Assembly (NCBI GenBank): GCA_021818905.1
Contig: JAKASS010000022.1
Coordinates: 1-9,008, forward strand
Direction of reading: 5' to 3'
Origin: Nanobdellota archaeon
Lineage (GTDB): Archaea; Nanobdellota; Nanobdellia; Parvarchaeales; Parvarchaeaceae
Length of the DNA stretch: 9,008 nt
In this document: piece after piece, positions 1 to 5,428 of the stretch
Numbering within the stretch: position 1 is the stretch's first letter
Layout: each line of letters begins with the position of its first letter
Notes under the pieces: model-generated
The model's input: the letters and a program-made list of their open reading frames with translations, nothing else
Databases searched by the model: none
What the model was told of the DNA's origin: nothing
Position numbers and translations under genes: made by a program

Positions 1-77
1 TTTTCAGATAATGAATCCCTGAATGCTTTCAGCTCGTTGTATGATAGTTCATTGAGCAGGACAGACTTGTATTTCAT
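1..77 (-). CDS. Start of a leftward gene of unknown function, cut by the window edge
   Basis: An ATG at 77-75 opens a frame that runs to the left edge without a stop, giving 25 residues that begin MKYKSVLLNELSYNELKAF. A TATA-like box lies 27 bases upstream of the ATG, so a leaderless start here is likely. The visible part is hydrophilic and probably helical, with no signal peptide or recognisable domain. An IS6-family element sits 50 bases upstream in the same orientation, so transcripts running out of the transposase gene could enter this gene. I do not recognise the family; only the N-terminus is visible. Confidence 0.5.
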   Translation of the reverse strand, partial: MKYKSVLLNELSYNELKAFRDSLSE

Positions 78-99
78 TATATTATATAATAATTCTATA

Positions 100-108
100 T
101 TATATAAA
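100..108 (-). promoter_or_regulatory. TATA-like promoter of the left-edge gene
   Basis: On the minus strand this reads TTTATATAA, centred 27 bases before the ATG at 77, the usual spacing of an archaeal TATA box for a leaderless transcript. The TAA that ends the IS6 transposase frame (100-102) lies inside this box. The box is outside the insertion sequence, so the promoter core was not disrupted, but everything more than about 10 bases upstream of it is now IS sequence. Confidence 0.5.
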
Positions 109-999
109 CTTTTGCTTTCTAATTGCGGCACTGTTACTAAATACGGTTGATATATAAGCCAAATAAAAAGAGAGCGAAGCTCTCTCGACCCATCGCTCCC
201 ACCGTCCTAACCAATCATCGTCTTTGTAATATCTTACAAGTCCCGCTTCTTCGGCGGGAGTCCTGCCGAGGGAAGAATGCGGCCTTATGAAGTCATAGTA
301 GAACGTCCATAATCTTACGAACAAGTCTCCAGTGTAAAGCTCCTTGAACCCGCGAAGCTCATGGGTATTGGCACGATAGGGATCGTCCCGTCTTTCCATG
401 GGATCATTGTCCTTCTTGTCCTCGAAGGAAGCGCAGCGATGATAACGATTGTGGTAATACCACGATCCCTTGGCTTCCCTTATGACGGAGCCGTATCCGA
501 AGGCTCCATCCGTGGTGATGTTCATGGCTGGCGGGGACTCTTTCATCAGCAGTCTGGCGTTCTTCTTCGTCCTGTCGGAAGCGAGAAAAGCCGTGGCAAA
601 CCTGCTCTCCCTGCAGATGGAAGCCCATACGTAAAAGGACTTCCCACGCGTCTTTACGGACATCTCGTCCATGTGAAGCCTTTCCGTCCTGAAAGGCTTC
701 ATGTCCTTTACGTATCCTATGATCATTTTTCCGTATTCAAGAAACCACCTGAATACGGAATCAACGGACACGGAAAGGAACTTTGCAGCGTCCCTAAGCG
801 ACGATCCTATCAGATGGAGGTGAATACTGCCGATTATGGTGCGTTTCGCATGGTGTTTCCACCTGAAACCGATGTTTTCTACGAACGTCTTGCCACAGGA
901 CGTACAACGGTATCGCTGTACGTTTCCCCTGTTTTTTGTCTTTCTAAAGCCATTTAAATCCACACTGCTGCTTTTACAATAATTACATCGGTTTTCCAT
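100..999 (-). CDS. IS6-family DDE transposase with N-terminal zinc ribbon
   Basis: Catalyses cut-and-join of its own element. From the ATG at 999 it is 299 residues: a zinc ribbon (Cys5, Cys8, Cys32, Cys35), a helix-turn-helix around residues 67-86 (SLRDAAKFLSVSVDSVFRWF), then an RNase H-like DDE domain with Asp111 (HMDEM), Asp164 (TTDGA) and Glu202 (NDPMERR), and a conserved FIRPHSSLGRTPAEEAG segment near the C-terminus. An AGGTGA Shine-Dalgarno lies just before ATG 999; a GTG at 1005 is the alternative start. Oddly, no stop occurs inside the element: the frame reads through the left inverted repeat and ends at TAA 100-102 in host DNA, so the last eight or nine residues come from the target site. 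All catalytic residues are present, so it is probably active. Confidence 0.92.
   Translation of the reverse strand: MENRCNYCKSSSVDLNGFRKTKNRGNVQRYRCTSCGKTFVENIGFRWKHHAKRTIIGSIHLHLIGSSLRDAAKFLSVSVDSVFRWFLEYGKMIIGYVKDMKPFRTERLHMDEMSVKTRGKSFYVWASICRESRFATAFLASDRTKKNARLLMKESPPAMNITTDGAFGYGSVIREAKGSWYYHNRYHRCASFEDKKDNDPMERRDDPYRANTHELRGFKELYTGDLFVRLWTFYYDFIRPHSSLGRTPAEEAGLVRYYKDDDWLGRWERWVERASLSFYLAYISTVFSNSAAIRKQKFI
119..126. repeat. Target-site duplication, left copy (CTAATTGC)
   Basis: CTAATTGC directly precedes the left IS end and is repeated exactly at 1067-1074 directly after the right end. Eight bases is the IS6 duplication length. Confidence 0.92.
127..149 (+). repeat. Left terminal inverted repeat of the IS6 element
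   Basis: 23-bp repeat beginning GGCACTGTTACTAAATAC, matching the reverse complement of 1044-1066 with one difference (T/C at its twelfth base). This end lies inside the 3' end of the transposase reading frame. Confidence 0.93.
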
Positions 1000-1043
1000 T
1001 TTCACCTTAAATAAAGATGGCAGCCGATGTAATTAACATTCAC

Positions 1044-1066
1044 CAACCGTATTTGGTAACAGTGCC
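1044..1066 (-). repeat. Right terminal inverted repeat of the IS6 element
   Basis: 23-bp repeat; read on the minus strand it begins GGCACTGTTACCAAATAC and pairs with 127-149. The transposase start is 45 bases inside it. The A/T-rich TTAATTAC on the minus strand at about 1029-1037 could be the transposase TATA element, giving a leader of only a few bases. Confidence 0.93.
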
Positions 1067-1074
1067 CTAATTGC
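1067..1074. repeat. Target-site duplication, right copy (CTAATTGC)
   Basis: Exact copy of 119-126 directly outside the right IS end. Removing the element plus one copy restores the pre-insertion sequence, which shows no open gene across the junction. Confidence 0.92.
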
Positions 1075-1594
1075 GCGTGTGCATAAGTGCTTTATAGGAT
1101 CGCTGCTTCTGTAAGTATATGGCGTCTAATACCGCTAAAAACAGGGTAGAAAGGAGTGGAGGCTGCCTTGACAAACGGAGTGGACCATATGGCAAGGGAT
1201 CGTCGCCTCCAAAAACATGGAGCAGTAAGGTCATCGCTGAGTCATGCACGGAATAAAGTTGAGATATGACTGTGCATAACTCCTCATTTTCTACTTTATG
1301 TGCGGAAACGGTCGTAGTGGCCTTAGTAATGACGTGCATGTCTGGATCTACTATTAAACGGGTTTGTTCCTGGGTCATTTATACTATTACCTGAAACTTC
1401 ACCGCTCGAGACCAGACTAGAATCTAGATAAATAGAATAGTAGAGATTTCCGCCGGAGATGTATGATGTAAAGGCGACCATATACCGGGTGTTATAATTA
1501 AGCGTTAACATAGAACGAAGAGCAATAAAAATGGAAAGTGCTTTTAACACATTTATATTCTCAGTGTGCAAATTTGATATGGCTCGCGTCTGAT
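1075..1594. other. 520-bp stretch without a confident gene
   Basis: Two overlapping minus-strand frames fill most of this stretch: 1378-1067 (103 codons from ATG, ending at a TAG inside the target duplication) and 1571-1323 (only a TTG start; 82 codons). They overlap by 56 bases in different frames, as a frameshifted single gene would, but neither shows a motif, a membrane pattern or a convincing promoter, and I recognise no family. Read as decayed coding DNA or intergenic sequence. The 103-codon frame, with a hydrophilic N-terminal half (VENEEL) and a hydrophobic patch (STLFLAVLDAIYL), is the more plausible of the two. Confidence 0.35.
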
Positions 1595-1596
1595 AA

Positions 1597-2016
1597 TCAA
1601 AGTCTTTCTATCAGTCCGCGACAGAAGGTCAATGCTTCTTTTACTTTCGGAGTGTATTTAGACACGAGATCTTCCAATTCCTTTTCCGATGCTTTATCAT
1701 TTGCGTCGTCAAAAAAGTAACCGCCTATCGGCCGAAGTCTGATAAGGTCGGAAAGTACGAACATATATTCGTTAAAGCGATTGGCGTCTTCTACGCTTAT
1801 CTTCTTGTTTGACTTCAATTGTTTTCTCAACGCGATAGTTATGTCATGCACTTTTGGATAATTTACGTTGAGTGCCATCAAAACGGCTTTAAGAGTTATC
1901 TCCAAGGACATCTCTAATGAATAAGCAGATATGCCGTAGTCTTCGTTTTTGCGAGTGATCTCTGCCGTCCTTAACCATGCTTCCGCCGATTCTATCGCGC
2001 TTTTGCTTTTTCCCAT
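1597..2016 (-). CDS. HEPN-domain protein, toxin-type partner of an MNT antitoxin
   Basis: A 139-residue all-helical protein of the HEPN superfamily, whose members are usually RNA-cleaving toxins. The first helices (SAIESAEAWLRTAEITRKN, then a hydrophobic EMSLEITLKAVLMALNV) and the following VHDITIALRKQ segment match the HEPN pattern of a paired helix bundle with a conserved VHD/THD turn. The catalytic-type motif RX4HXY appears at residues 93-100 as RLRPIGGY: Arg93 and Tyr100 are kept but His is replaced by Gly98. Its start overlaps the end of the upstream MNT gene by 25 bases, so translation is coupled and the two form a pair. Without the histidine it may be a weak or non-RNase member, or belong to an HEPN branch that lacks the motif. 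Confidence 0.8.
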   Translation of the reverse strand: MGKSKSAIESAEAWLRTAEITRKNEDYGISAYSLEMSLEITLKAVLMALNVNYPKVHDITIALRKQLKSNKKISVEDANRFNEYMFVLSDLIRLRPIGGYFFDDANDKASEKELEDLVSKYTPKVKEALTFCRGLIERL

Positions 2017-2585
2017 GACAATTCTTCTCCGAATTCTGAAAAACTCCGTTTATGTTTCACTTTCTCCATGTTTTCCAAAAACCTGCTAAGCGTGCCGTTT
2101 CTGTCATATAAAATAACCCCATAGTCAAGAAAATCTAGGTATAGCGGATGAAAGTTCCCAAGTTCTCTTATATCCAGGATAAATGGGCTCAAAGTGCAAG
2201 GAAGTCCGCGATCGTTTAATTCTACTGCTTCATCGACCATATCGATCTTGATTTTAGAGATCTCAGATGCATTTTTGTACCCGTCATTGACTACGATCAA
2301 CAGGTCTATGTCGCTGTTCTCATTAAAAGTACCTTTGGACACTGAGCCGAAAAGAAGGGTCCCTAAAACGTACTCCTTTTCCTTCAACGCAGATACAAAG
2401 TCGTTGATAAATGATTTAAGTTCGTTTGGGATATCGAGGAATTCAAAGTTTCTGCCGATAGTCATGTTGATTACATCACTGAAGCTTAGCTTCTTTGAGA
2501 GTTTTTTGCTTAGTGTCTCCGCGCTACGCTTAAGCGTGCTGTAAGCTTCGTCATTCATGATAACATTATGAAATCTCTTATTCAT
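1992..2585 (-). CDS. Ribbon-helix-helix/MNT nucleotidyltransferase fusion, antitoxin
   Basis: 197 residues in two parts. Residues about 5-45 (MNDEAYSTLKRSAETLSKK, then LSFSDVINMTIGR) resemble the VapB-type ribbon-helix-helix antitoxin domain (strand, 'DEAY..LK', 'SFSDVI'). Residues about 70-165 are a minimal nucleotidyltransferase: GSVSKGTFNENSDIDLLIVV at 80-99 is the GS-x-SDxD signature, with Gly80-Ser81 and metal-binding Asp92 and Asp94; Asp138 in SPFILDI may be the third acid. In characterised HepT/MntA pairs the MNT enzyme silences its HEPN partner by AMP transfer to a tyrosine. Starting at ATG 2585 keeps the RHH strand and places a TATA-like box 26 bases upstream. It ends with TAG inside the HEPN gene. 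The DNA-binding domain and adjacent inverted repeat suggest autoregulation. Confidence 0.82.
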   Translation of the reverse strand: MNKRFHNVIMNDEAYSTLKRSAETLSKKLSKKLSFSDVINMTIGRNFEFLDIPNELKSFINDFVSALKEKEYVLGTLLFGSVSKGTFNENSDIDLLIVVNDGYKNASEISKIKIDMVDEAVELNDRGLPCTLSPFILDIRELGNFHPLYLDFLDYGVILYDRNGTLSRFLENMEKVKHKRSFSEFGEELSWEKAKAR

Positions 2586-2622
2586 ATGTATATTTATATG
2601 TGTATATATTTAAATACATATG
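2583..2622. promoter_or_regulatory. Inverted repeat over the RHH-MNT start and promoter: candidate operator
   Basis: CATATGTAT (2583-2591) is the exact reverse complement of ATACATATG (2614-2622). A further direct copy of ATATGT lies between them (2596-2601), 12 bases from the first (2584-2589). The arms cover the start codon and flank the TATA-like element, where a repressor would block transcription. Ribbon-helix-helix proteins typically bind such short repeated or inverted sites, and the gene controlled here encodes such a domain. The A/T bias raises the chance of a fortuitous repeat. Confidence 0.5.
2606..2615 (-). promoter_or_regulatory. TATA-like promoter of the RHH-MNT/HEPN pair
   Basis: ATTTAAAT at 2608-2615 is centred about 26 bases before the ATG at 2585, consistent with a leaderless archaeal start. 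It lies inside the candidate operator. Confidence 0.45.
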
Positions 2623-2640
2623 AGTATCTTAAAAAGCTTC

Positions 2641-2648
2641 CTTTATAA
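2641..2648 (+). promoter_or_regulatory. TATA-like box upstream of the candidate RNA
   Basis: CTTTATAA (2641-2648) would place transcription starts near 2668-2672, immediately before the GC-rich foldable segment. Because CTTTATAAGG is nearly palindromic it could instead serve the leftward RHH-MNT gene with a leader of about 30 bases. Confidence 0.3.
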
Positions 2649-2669
2649 GGTAGAGATTAAAGAAATCTA

Positions 2670-2770
2670 TACCTCCATAATGCATGGGCAGCGGAGGCGA
2701 TTTTATACGGACCGGACGGGGATTTACTTTTTATAGCAATCCTCGAAAGTAATCCTACACTCCGCCCTTT
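2670..2770 (+). ncRNA. Candidate structured small RNA (unknown class)
   Basis: A GC-rich patch in an A+T-rich intergenic region that folds in two tiers. Outer stem: GCGGAG (2691-2696) with CTCCGC (2760-2765), extendable with GGGC/GCCC if a 3-base bulge is allowed. Inner hairpin: GGATTTACTTT (2720-2730) with AAAGTAATCC (2746-2755), ten pairs with one bulged T and a 15-base loop. A TATA-like box lies at the right distance upstream and a short T run follows (2768-2770). No match to tRNA, 5S, SRP, RNase P or C/D box RNAs is apparent; an ACA at 2757-2759 is too weak to call H/ACA. It could also be a chance fold. Confidence 0.3.
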
Positions 2771-2872
2771 AATGTCTTTCCGCGGCTTTCCCCCACCCCC
2801 TTATGCTATCATTAAGAACGTTACCTCCCGAAATACTTTTCGGTTCGGTGTCGGTTTACTTTTGTGGAAAGC
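2771..2872. other. Intergenic remainder with a small hairpin
   Basis: No gene. A C-rich tract (CCCCCACCCCC) at about 2799-2810 and a perfect 6-bp hairpin, CCGAAA (2828-2833) with TTTCGG (2838-2843) around loop TACT, precede the NDK-like gene promoter. The hairpin would be upstream of the leaderless transcript, so it is not a 5' leader element; it could belong to the 3' end of an RNA starting near 2670. Confidence 0.25.
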
Positions 2873-2879
2873 TATAATA
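2873..2879 (+). promoter_or_regulatory. TATA box of the NDK/HprK/GT4 operon
   Basis: TATAATA centred 26 bases before ATG 2902, preceded by purine-rich GTGGAAAG (2864-2871), which fits a BRE element. Spacing implies a leaderless transcript for the three-gene operon. Confidence 0.6.
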
Positions 2880-2901
2880 GCAGGAAATAATATCAAATAT
2901 T

Positions 2902-3405
2902 ATGAAAAGTAACCTAGAAAATTATTTGGGATCTGATAATATTTTATCTAAAACAGATAAAAGACATGGTGAAGTTTACTGTCTCTTAAAACCAGACGGT
3001 TATAAAATAAGTACAGAAGTTTATAAAGTTATAAATGACAACAATCTGGCGGCTATCGAGATTGGGAGTTTCTATTTGACTAGAGAAGACGTGATGCTGT
3101 TATATCCGCAGCATCAAAACGCGCCTTTTTTAGAAGAACTTATATCTTACATGACTTCGGAAAGGGTAAGTATAATACGAGTAGAGGCGAATCTTCATAA
3201 AAACGAGCTTTTTAATAAGCTCTTCGAAGTGGTGGGCGGCACACACCCAAAAACTGCTAAAAGCGGCACTATAAGGCAGCTATATGGAAAAGAAAGTGAA
3301 ACTTCTTTGGTTATTTATAACGTAATTCACTCACCGAATTCTGATGAAGAGGAATCTAGACTTAAAGTGCTGATACACAAATACTTGAAAAATGTACATG
3401 TATGA
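2902..3405 (+). CDS. Divergent nucleoside-diphosphate-kinase-fold protein
   Basis: 167 residues matching the NDK fold along most of its length. NDK moves the gamma-phosphate of ATP to other NDPs through a phosphohistidine. Visible landmarks: CLLKPDGY at 27-34 (Lys30), LYPQH (Tyr68) and PFLEELISYMTS at 75-86, GGTHP (Thr114), GTIR at 122-125 (Arg125) and the active-site segment YNVIHSPNS with Asn140 and His143, the phosphohistidine position. The arginine that normally precedes VMLG/KLIG is Phe108, and the usual HGSDS after the catalytic His is HSPNS. There are about 20 extra N-terminal residues compared with ordinary NDK. It opens the operon; its TGA overlaps the ATG of the HprK-like gene (ATGA). 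The catalytic core suggests phosphotransfer is retained, but the divergence suggests a specialised role instead of the housekeeping enzyme. Confidence 0.85.
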   Translation: MKSNLENYLGSDNILSKTDKRHGEVYCLLKPDGYKISTEVYKVINDNNLAAIEIGSFYLTREDVMLLYPQHQNAPFLEELISYMTSERVSIIRVEANLHKNELFNKLFEVVGGTHPKTAKSGTIRQLYGKESETSLVIYNVIHSPNSDEEESRLKVLIHKYLKNVHV

Positions 3406-4259
3406 ATACGTTAAGCTTTTTCTTAAGCAATAATCTAGTTAAACTAAGCTCAAATCGACCCGATATCTTAAAGGAGATAAAAAATGATTGGTTCGCACCT
3501 GCTCATCTACCTGGACTTTCATATATAAAACAGGCAAACTCCGGCAACCCGATAGCCATAATTCTTACTCAATCCGATAAAATATTTACTGTGGTGTTAA
3601 GTTATAAAAACAAAAAATGGGGCATATCAGCCACAAAAAGAAAAGTCCGGGCTCGGGATCTTGTACTATTAAGCTTACAGGCATCGACATATGTTAATGA
3701 ATTAAATAGAGTATTCACAGCTCATGCATCAATGATTAAAAACAAATCCGGGGGAGTGCTATTATGCGGCGGTACAGGTAGTGGAAAAACACTCTTGGCG
3801 GTTGCAGCGAAAATGCGCGGCTGGGAATTAGTGTCAAATGAGTTCACTAGCCTTAACGAAAAATTTCAGAACATTGCAAATATAACCAATATTTATTTAG
3901 ATGGGGATCTTGCAAGCATTTTGAAGACAAAAGAAACCGATATAACCTTTAAAAATGTTACGGGGATAAAGACAAAGCTAGTAGTTTTTCTTAAATTGTA
4001 TAAAAGCGCCGTAGCAGAAATTAAAGAAGTTAGTTTTCCAAATAAGTATTTTTATTTATACGAGACATTTTCTAGAATAACAAAATCGGTAGACAACTTA
4101 ATGACAGAAGAGTTTGATATACCATATTTCAATCTAGAAGATTCTGCATCAAGCAGCAACAGAGCAACTTTTGTTAAGAAAATGGCTGAAAAAGTTAAGG
4201 TCGTGATAGCGCAGGGGAATTATAAGAAAGTTCTAGATGATTTAAAAAATTATTTGTGA
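3402..4259 (+). CDS. HprK-like P-loop kinase
   Basis: 285 residues. The C-terminal half resembles the kinase domain of HPr kinase/phosphorylase: AHAS (107-110) before a GGVLLCGGTGSGKT segment (Walker A 123-130, Lys129), then AVAAKMRGWELVSNEF (133-148), the place where HprK has a conserved 'RG..LVADD' turn. Here the acidic pair is Asn146-Glu147, so one acid is kept. Residues 1-100 have no clear match and could hold the partner- or substrate-recognition region. No transmembrane segment is seen. HprK-like kinases outside the sugar phosphotransferase system occur in bacterial peptide-modification and polysaccharide clusters, so a phosphotransfer role here need not involve HPr. The ATGA overlap with the NDK-like gene and zero-base spacing to the glycosyltransferase show co-translation. 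The target is unknown. Confidence 0.75.
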   Translation: MNTLSFFLSNNLVKLSSNRPDILKEIKNDWFAPAHLPGLSYIKQANSGNPIAIILTQSDKIFTVVLSYKNKKWGISATKRKVRARDLVLLSLQASTYVNELNRVFTAHASMIKNKSGGVLLCGGTGSGKTLLAVAAKMRGWELVSNEFTSLNEKFQNIANITNIYLDGDLASILKTKETDITFKNVTGIKTKLVVFLKLYKSAVAEIKEVSFPNKYFYLYETFSRITKSVDNLMTEEFDIPYFNLEDSASSSNRATFVKKMAEKVKVVIAQGNYKKVLDDLKNYL

Positions 4260-5372
4260 ATGCCGATGGAAGCAACTCACTTATTCGAAATGAGTATGAA
4301 GCCGATATCCGGCAGTAGAAACTATGTTTACAACTTAATAAACAATCAAAATAAATTTATTCGAACGTCTCTGTTATTCCAAAAAAGCGCTGGAAGCAAA
4401 CTTCCACATACGAGGTTAATACCTGTATTGCATCACTCTTTTCATAGCTGTGCATGGTTCAAGGAGAATAAAAGAGCGGCAAATAGTGCAATAAAAAGCT
4501 GCGCTTCTGCACTTAATAGTTATATTAAAAATAAAAAGAACAGATGTATAGTTTTAAACGTACACCATGTAGGTTCAATGCTTTTATCTGCGGCCCCTTC
4601 TTCCATAGCGTTTGATTTACCTATAGTAGTTACTAGTCACGGAACCGGGATATATCAAAATTATGATAATAGCTTAATACGCCACGCACTAGAAACGTAT
4701 GCGGACAGGGTAATCGCAGTTAGCAAAGCCGTTAAAAAATTTATAAGTTCTAACACAGACTTCAGTGCGAAAAGAATAAAAGTGATATACCCCGGGGTTG
4801 ACACGGGTGTTTTTTCTCCTTCAAATTTCTCTAGTGAGATATTTAAGATATACGGCGATTATGTGCTCTTTTTTGGGAGAATAGAATATGAAAAAGGCGC
4901 ACATTTACTGCCGAAAATAGCCGAAAAACTCCCTAAAAATCTAAAACTCATTATTGTCGGCGATGGTAAAGCGCTAAGTGAGATTGCTATGCAAGTCAAA
5001 AAGAAAAACCTGGCACATAAAGTGGTTTTTACAGGTTATGTCCCCGAGGATAAACTGAAAGTTCTTGTGGCAACCGCAAAAGCCATCTTGATACCTTCAA
5101 TGTTCGAGGAGCCATTCCCTCTTGTATTCCTGGAATCAATAGCGTCAGGGATTCCTGTGGTTATGTCAAAAAAGGGAGGTATGAATGAGATAAGGGATAG
5201 TGCGGGGATATCAAAGGTAGCGTTAGATCCGGGTGAATTCGCTTCCGCGGCTGTCAAACTCGCTACGGAAACCACAGGAAAAACTAAAAACGGACTAATA
5301 AAAATGGCATCTGGGTTTTCTTGGGGAGCAATAGCCGAGAAGTATGTGGAGTTGTATAAAAAATTGATTTGA
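4260..5372 (+). CDS. GT4-family glycosyltransferase
   Basis: 370-residue retaining glycosyltransferase with the GT-B fold, which moves a sugar from a nucleotide donor to an acceptor. N-terminal domain: GSRNYVYNL (18-26), replacing the usual glycine-rich GG.ERHV.EL motif, then VTSHGTG (124-130) and ADRVIAVSKAVKKFI (148-162). C-terminal domain: KVIYPGVDTGVFSP (174-187), FFGRIEYEKG (204-213), IIVGDG (231-236), TGYVPEDKL (258-266) and the donor-site EX7E motif, Glu284 to Glu292 (EPFPLVFLE), followed by SGIPVV and GGMNEI. Length is normal and the core is intact. The ATG directly follows the TGA of the HprK-like gene; an ATG two codons in (4266) is the alternative. Sugar and acceptor cannot be read from sequence. 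It may be regulated by, or share substrates with, the two upstream phosphotransfer proteins. Confidence 0.93.
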   Translation: MPMEATHLFEMSMKPISGSRNYVYNLINNQNKFIRTSLLFQKSAGSKLPHTRLIPVLHHSFHSCAWFKENKRAANSAIKSCASALNSYIKNKKNRCIVLNVHHVGSMLLSAAPSSIAFDLPIVVTSHGTGIYQNYDNSLIRHALETYADRVIAVSKAVKKFISSNTDFSAKRIKVIYPGVDTGVFSPSNFSSEIFKIYGDYVLFFGRIEYEKGAHLLPKIAEKLPKNLKLIIVGDGKALSEIAMQVKKKNLAHKVVFTGYVPEDKLKVLVATAKAILIPSMFEEPFPLVFLESIASGIPVVMSKKGGMNEIRDSAGISKVALDPGEFASAAVKLATETTGKTKNGLIKMASGFSWGAIAEKYVELYKKLI

Positions 5373-5395
5373 GTATGTCTTTAAAAATAATAAGA

Positions 5396-5402
5396 TTTAT
5401 AA
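5396..5402 (+). promoter_or_regulatory. TATA-like promoter of the HD/hydrolase pair
   Basis: TTTATAA centred 30 bases before ATG 5429. The spacing and the 56-base gap after the glycosyltransferase stop argue that the HD and hydrolase genes have their own transcript. Confidence 0.5.
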
Positions 5403-5428
5403 CCTAGCTATTGATATTAAGAGTCAAG

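Larger units (their letters stand above)
127..1066 (-). mobile_element. IS6-family insertion sequence, 940 bp, intact
   Basis: The element is bounded by 23-bp terminal inverted repeats starting GGCACTGTTAC, with one mismatch between ends, and is flanked by a perfect 8-bp direct repeat. An 8-bp target duplication is characteristic of IS6, and the terminal GGCACTGTT matches the well-known IS26/IS6 end. It carries one transposase gene on the minus strand. The perfect target duplication and open reading frame suggest recent insertion. It landed in a gene-free stretch between the left-edge gene and the HEPN/MNT module. Confidence 0.93.

Noticed and set aside
361-957. Plus-strand frame of 198 codons inside the IS6 element
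   Set aside because: Shadow of the transposase on the other strand; no motifs.
2680-2736. An 18-codon leaderless frame (MHGQRRRFYTDRTGIYFL) after the TATA-like box
   Set aside because: Too short and without family support; the same bases form a better RNA fold.
5411-5428. TTG start for the HD protein
   Set aside because: ATG 5429 lies 30 bases after the TATA-like box, while the TTG would be only about 12 bases after it.
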